NCBI GenBank assembly: GCA_964462635.1
Contig: CAYWYJ010000048.1
Coordinates: 1 to 24,171, forward strand
Source of the DNA: JBFMAI01 sp964462635
Lineage (GTDB): Bacteria; Planctomycetota; Phycisphaerae; UBA1845; Fen-1342
DNA: 24,171 nucleotides
Direction: 5' to 3'
The translations under genes and the position numbers were made by a program. Below are positions 21,569 through 24,171 of this stretch, one piece after another; within the stretch, counting starts at the first letter, position 1; the number at the start of each line of letters is the position of its first letter. The notes below the pieces were generated by a model. It worked only from the letters and a program-made list of their open reading frames with translations. It was not told the DNA's origin and did no database searches.

Positions 21569-22366
21569 GTGATGACCTGCGGCGATGCGCGCGGCCCCTG
21601 GTTCGTGGTCGCCAGTGCCGACCTGAACGCGGACGGGCCCGCGGCCACGGTGGTAGACAACCGGCGGGATCCGGCGCCGGCCTGCCCCGGGGCCGGCTGC
21701 GTCGAGGCGGTCGAGGGGCCTTCGGGACCGCCGCCGGCGTCCCCAGCGGCGGATGCTCGCGAGTCGCGGCCGACCGTGTACGTGCTCTCATCGGTTGCCG
21801 CGCGCCGTGAGGAACTGCGCTCGCTGCTACGTGCGGTCGGTCTGGACGTCCGCAGCTTCGCGCACCCGGACGAGTGCCTTCGGGCGGTGCGCTCCGATCC
21901 CCTGGCCTGTGTAATCGCCGACGCCGAACACCCCGATTCGCCCGTGGTCGGCGTGCCCCGCGCGCTGGCCGCGCAGCGCAGCTCGATTCCCGTCATCGTG
22001 ATCGCCGAGGCGGGCAACCTGGCGACGGCGATCGCGGCGATGAAAGAGGGCGCTTTCGATGTTATCGAACAGCCCTACGTCGGCGCGCGACTCGTCGAGG
22101 TCGTCCGCACGGCGCTGGCCCGCCAGCGCGTCCGGCAGCAGCACGAGGCGGCCCGCGGCGAGGTTCGGCGGCGTTACGCCGAACTGACGGTCCGTGAGCG
22201 GGAGGTGTTTCACCTGGTAGCGGCGGGGTTCCGCAGTCGCGCGATCGCGACCCGGTTGGGGATTCGTGAGAAGACCGTCGAAGTGTACCGGTCGCGCGTC
22301 AACCACAAGATGAACGCGCACAACGCGGCGGAGCTTGCGCAGATGCTGCGCTGTATTGAGTTGTAG
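21569..22366 (+). CDS. LuxR/FixJ-type regulator with degenerate receiver domain
   Basis: 265 aa from GTG 21569 (an ATG follows at 21572). Residues 1-67 are low-complexity and may not be translated. Residues about 68-185 are a FixJ-like receiver fold. Asp118 in VIADAE is at the phospho-acceptor position, but the acidic pair is replaced by Ser74-Ser75 (YVLSS), the switch Thr by Ala146 (VIVIAEAG), and the conserved Lys by Gln168 (IEQPY). Residues about 200-262 are a LuxR helix-turn-helix: LTVREREVFHLVAAG, SRAIATRLGIREKTVEVYRSRV. It probably binds DNA without normal phosphorylation control. It immediately precedes the NusG-like gene on the same strand, and no histidine kinase is nearby. Target genes are likely those downstream (inference). 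Confidence 0.88.
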   Translation: MMTCGDARGPWFVVASADLNADGPAATVVDNRRDPAPACPGAGCVEAVEGPSGPPPASPAADARESRPTVYVLSSVAARREELRSLLRAVGLDVRSFAHPDECLRAVRSDPLACVIADAEHPDSPVVGVPRALAAQRSSIPVIVIAEAGNLATAIAAMKEGAFDVIEQPYVGARLVEVVRTALARQRVRQQHEAARGEVRRRYAELTVREREVFHLVAAGFRSRAIATRLGIREKTVEVYRSRVNHKMNAHNAAELAQMLRCIEL

Positions 22367-22426
22367 GTGCCGACTGGCCGCACGGCGGCCAGCACGGGCG
22401 AGATCGATGAGCGCTGGGAGAGTCTT

Positions 22427-23008
22427 ATGATCGTCGGAAATGCGGCCGAGATGGCCGACCGCGGTGGCCTGTGGGGCGGGAACGTCAGCCCGGGCGGCGC
22501 GGGGTGGATCGCGCAACTCCGCGGCCGGTGGTGGGTCCTGCACACGCGGGCCCAGAATGAGAAGCGTGTGGCGGAGGAGCTGGACCAGCACCAGTGCCAA
22601 TACTATCTGCCGCTGGTCCGTGTTCAGCACACGTACTCGCGCAGCCGGCACGCGGCCTTTCGCAAGCCGCTCTTCCCGGGCTATGTGTTTCTGTGCGGCG
22701 ACTACCGCGACCGCGAGATCGCCTGGCGGACCCATCGGGTGGCTGCCGTGCTCGACGTGCTTGACCAGGACCGCCTGCGCCGCGAGTTGGAGCATATCTA
22801 CCGGGTCGTCGAGAGCGGACGGAACGTGGAGCTGTACCAGGGTTTGCAGGCGGGGCGTCCCTGCCGCATCACCAGCGGCCCGCTGCGGGGGGTCGAGGGC
22901 GTGGTGCTCCAGTGGTGCGGCCGGACCCGCCTGTACGTCGGCGTGTCGCTGATCGGGCAGTCGGCGACGGTCGAGATCGACGCGGCCCTGCTGGAAGCGG
23001 TGGCGTGA
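22427..23008 (+). CDS. NusG/RfaH-type transcription antiterminator paralogue
   Basis: 193 aa. The NGN domain opens RWWVLHTRAQNEKRVAEEL at about 34-52 and includes YYLPLVR and KPLFPGYVFL. A KOW domain follows at about 143-190 with GRPCRITSGPLRGVEGVV. Such paralogues (RfaH, UpxY, LoaP types) bind RNA polymerase and suppress termination in long polysaccharide or secretion operons. Housekeeping nusG normally sits with secE and ribosomal genes, which are absent here. The start chosen is ATG 22427, with GGGAGAG just upstream; a GTG directly after the regulator's stop (22367) would add 20 residues. A sugar-epimerase gene begins 1 kb downstream, fitting a surface-polysaccharide locus. Confidence 0.88.
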   Translation: MIVGNAAEMADRGGLWGGNVSPGGAGWIAQLRGRWWVLHTRAQNEKRVAEELDQHQCQYYLPLVRVQHTYSRSRHAAFRKPLFPGYVFLCGDYRDREIAWRTHRVAAVLDVLDQDRLRRELEHIYRVVESGRNVELYQGLQAGRPCRITSGPLRGVEGVVLQWCGRTRLYVGVSLIGQSATVEIDAALLEAVA

Positions 23009-23098
23009 GATGCCGCTCGTCGCCGCGTGGTGCGGACGGGGAGGGCCGAGAGCGTGGGGTGGGCCGCGAGACTGAGACCCGCAGTTCGGGATGCGGGA

Positions 23099-23145
23099 GC
23101 CAGGGGAGAGTGATCGTCCGTGCTGATTCCCCAGTCTTCCCTGGC
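23099..23145 (+). terminator. Hairpin downstream of the antiterminator gene
   Basis: GCCAGGGGAGA (23099-23109) pairs with TCTTCCCTGGC (23135-23145) over 11 bp with one wobble, with a 25-nt loop. No T-tract. It could be a transcript end or a target for antitermination. Confidence 0.35.
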
Positions 23146-23225
23146 CTTGCGACCGGGCCTCGCTCACCCCGCCTGCTTGGTGGGAGCACGTACTCACGCG
23201 CGTTCGGAGCTGCAGGAGCGCCGCT

Positions 23226-23609
23226 TCAACGATCGTCGACAGCGCCGCCGCAGCGCGGCGCGCGCACACGGATCTTCTGGTCCGTGACAACCACGAGGCA
23301 ACCGGCCCAGGTCGCGGCCTCGGGCAGCACGAAGACCTGTATCACGCGATCCGCCAGTCGAACCCGGGACGGCTCACGCAGGCGCACAAGCAGCAATCCG
23401 TGGTGCGTGCCGGGGGTGAAACGCCGGATGTCCCCAAAATCGAGATCCTGGGTGACAAGCAGTCGCTCCGCCGCCTGGGCCGCGGCCCAGATGTCCAAGT
23501 CTGGCCGACCGATCAGGCCTTCGCCTGGGCTGGTGTCAACATCGTGCCCCTTGGCCCGCAGCATCGCGGCAAGCGTCGCTGGCATGTTCTCGTCGAGCTT
23601 GAGCCGCAT
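23226..23609 (-). CDS. DUF5615 PIN-like protein (probable toxin partner)
   Basis: 127 aa. It opens MRLKLDENMPATLAAMLRAKGHDV, with LLVTQDLDFGDIRRF near residue 50-65 and GLLLVRLRE after it: the Asp-rich pattern of DUF5615, a PIN-like nuclease fold. The acidic residues Asp6, Glu7, Asp55 and Asp57 are where PIN domains bind metal. It starts 3 nt after the stop of the DUF433 gene, so the two are co-transcribed. Pairs of this type are proposed toxin-antitoxin modules; nuclease activity is inferred, not shown. Opposite in strand to the flanking polysaccharide-type genes, suggesting acquisition as a unit. Confidence 0.88.
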   Translation of the reverse strand: MRLKLDENMPATLAAMLRAKGHDVDTSPGEGLIGRPDLDIWAAAQAAERLLVTQDLDFGDIRRFTPGTHHGLLLVRLREPSRVRLADRVIQVFVLPEAATWAGCLVVVTDQKIRVRAPRCGGAVDDR

Positions 23610-23612
23610 GGT

Positions 23613-23846
23613 TCAGACCGGCACGCCCGGAATCGGCAGGTCGTCTTGGGCCGCCGCGGCGGCGAACGCGACCGCGGCGCGCACGTGCTCGGCCGTCAGC
23701 GTCGGGAAGTCGCGCAACACGTCGGCAATGTCGTCCCCGGCCGCCAGGCTCGCCAGCACCGTGCGGAGCGTGACGCGCGTGCCACGAAAGACCGGCTGGC
23801 CGCCGCAGACTTGCGGGTCGCGCACGATGAAGTCAGGCAGGTTCAC
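23613..23846 (-). CDS. DUF433 protein (probable antitoxin)
   Basis: 77 aa. It shows VRDPQVCGGQPVFRGTRVTLRTVLASLAAGDDIADVLRDFPTLT in pieces typical of DUF433: the CGGxPVxRGTR strand-turn and the helix-turn-helix-like DIADVLRDFP...LTAEHVRAAVAF. The start is GTG, decided by GGAGG six nt upstream. It is the first gene of a two-gene unit with the DUF5615 gene. Members usually act as the antitoxin and probable DNA-binding autorepressor of such pairs (family knowledge and inference). Confidence 0.88.
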   Translation of the reverse strand: MNLPDFIVRDPQVCGGQPVFRGTRVTLRTVLASLAAGDDIADVLRDFPTLTAEHVRAAVAFAAAAAQDDLPIPGVPV

Positions 23847-24015
23847 GACCGACCTCCACGCCTCATGGACGCACCAATCCTAGAGCCATCCGTGACCGGA
23901 GACAACTGCTACCGCGGACCCGATGCGCGGACTGGTCTTGCGGAACTGGGCCCCCGGCCCGACTTTGCACGAGGGCCGCGCAGGCCAGGGCAGAGCGACA
24001 GCGCAGGAGCGAGCA

Positions 24016-24171
24016 TTGCACACGTACTGTGACGACCGCGGCCGGTCGTTCCTGTCGGTCCTCGACCACTTGGCGGAAATCCCCGGGCAAGTCAACGTGT
24101 CGTTGATGTACGCCCGGGCAGTCAAAGCCTGGCACCGCCACGCCCGCCAGGATGACCACTGGGTCGTGCTG
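24016..24171 (+). CDS. RmlC-like dTDP-4-dehydrorhamnose 3,5-epimerase family protein, partial
   Basis: First 52 residues only; cut by the window end. The frame reads HTYCDDRGRSFLSVLDHL, then GQVNVSLMYARAVKAWHRHA and RQDDHWVVL. The QVN-S...KAWHRH..Q.D pattern is the start of the cupin barrel in nucleotide-sugar 3,5-epimerases and relatives. The start is probably TTG 24016, because AGGAG lies 6 nt upstream (24005-24009) and no ATG or GTG is in frame before the motif. It supports a polysaccharide-precursor role for this locus. The family is likely; the exact sugar cannot be told. Confidence 0.7.
   Translation, partial: MHTYCDDRGRSFLSVLDHLAEIPGQVNVSLMYARAVKAWHRHARQDDHWVVL

Noticed and set aside
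21827..23290. 487-aa open frame on the minus strand
   Set aside because: Runs antisense across two recognised genes (LuxR-type regulator and NusG paralogue) and has no family motif.

Overview
The window looks like a chromosomal piece of a very GC-rich bacterium, most likely a member of the Planctomycetota or a near relative. This is an inference from gene content and style: frequent GTG starts, a FecR-domain protein, a PQQ-type beta-propeller, a short sigma-70 factor, an OmpA lipoprotein, and several families of short dispersed palindromic repeats between genes. A run of 10 N (20256-20265) is a scaffold join, so the order and distance across it are assumed. No rRNA, tRNA or CRISPR array was found.

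The left and middle part (1-20164) is mainly housekeeping: dapF, a FecR-domain exported protein, mscL, an ankyrin-repeat protein translationally coupled to a lipoprotein, a DUF167 protein with a LOG-family hydrolase, endonuclease IV divergent from a Maf pyrophosphatase, a sigma-70 factor, yacG, purH, a beta-propeller protein divergent from an OmpA lipoprotein, and a histidine neighbourhood of hisA, hutH and hisS.

The most striking feature is in purH. The open reading frame encodes 857 residues instead of the usual 510-540. A complete REP-associated tyrosine transposase (RAYT, Y1/HUH fold) sits in frame inside the AICAR-transformylase half, just before the catalytic Lys-His motif. It is flanked on both sides by the same 9-bp-arm hairpin, and on one side by a 27-bp (9-codon) tandem array. 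Both halves of PurH and the transposase keep their key residues, and no stop or frameshift interrupts the whole.

The right part (20640-24171) looks like the head of an exopolysaccharide or surface-sugar locus. A near-consensus sigma-70 promoter drives a hairpin-rich untranslated stretch (candidate structured or leader RNA, with an ops-like motif further down). Then come a LuxR/FixJ-type regulator with a degenerate receiver domain, a NusG/RfaH-type antiterminator paralogue, a DUF433/DUF5615 pair on the opposite strand that resembles a toxin-antitoxin module, and the beginning of an RmlC-like sugar epimerase cut by the window end. The parts suggest a locus controlled by processive antitermination.
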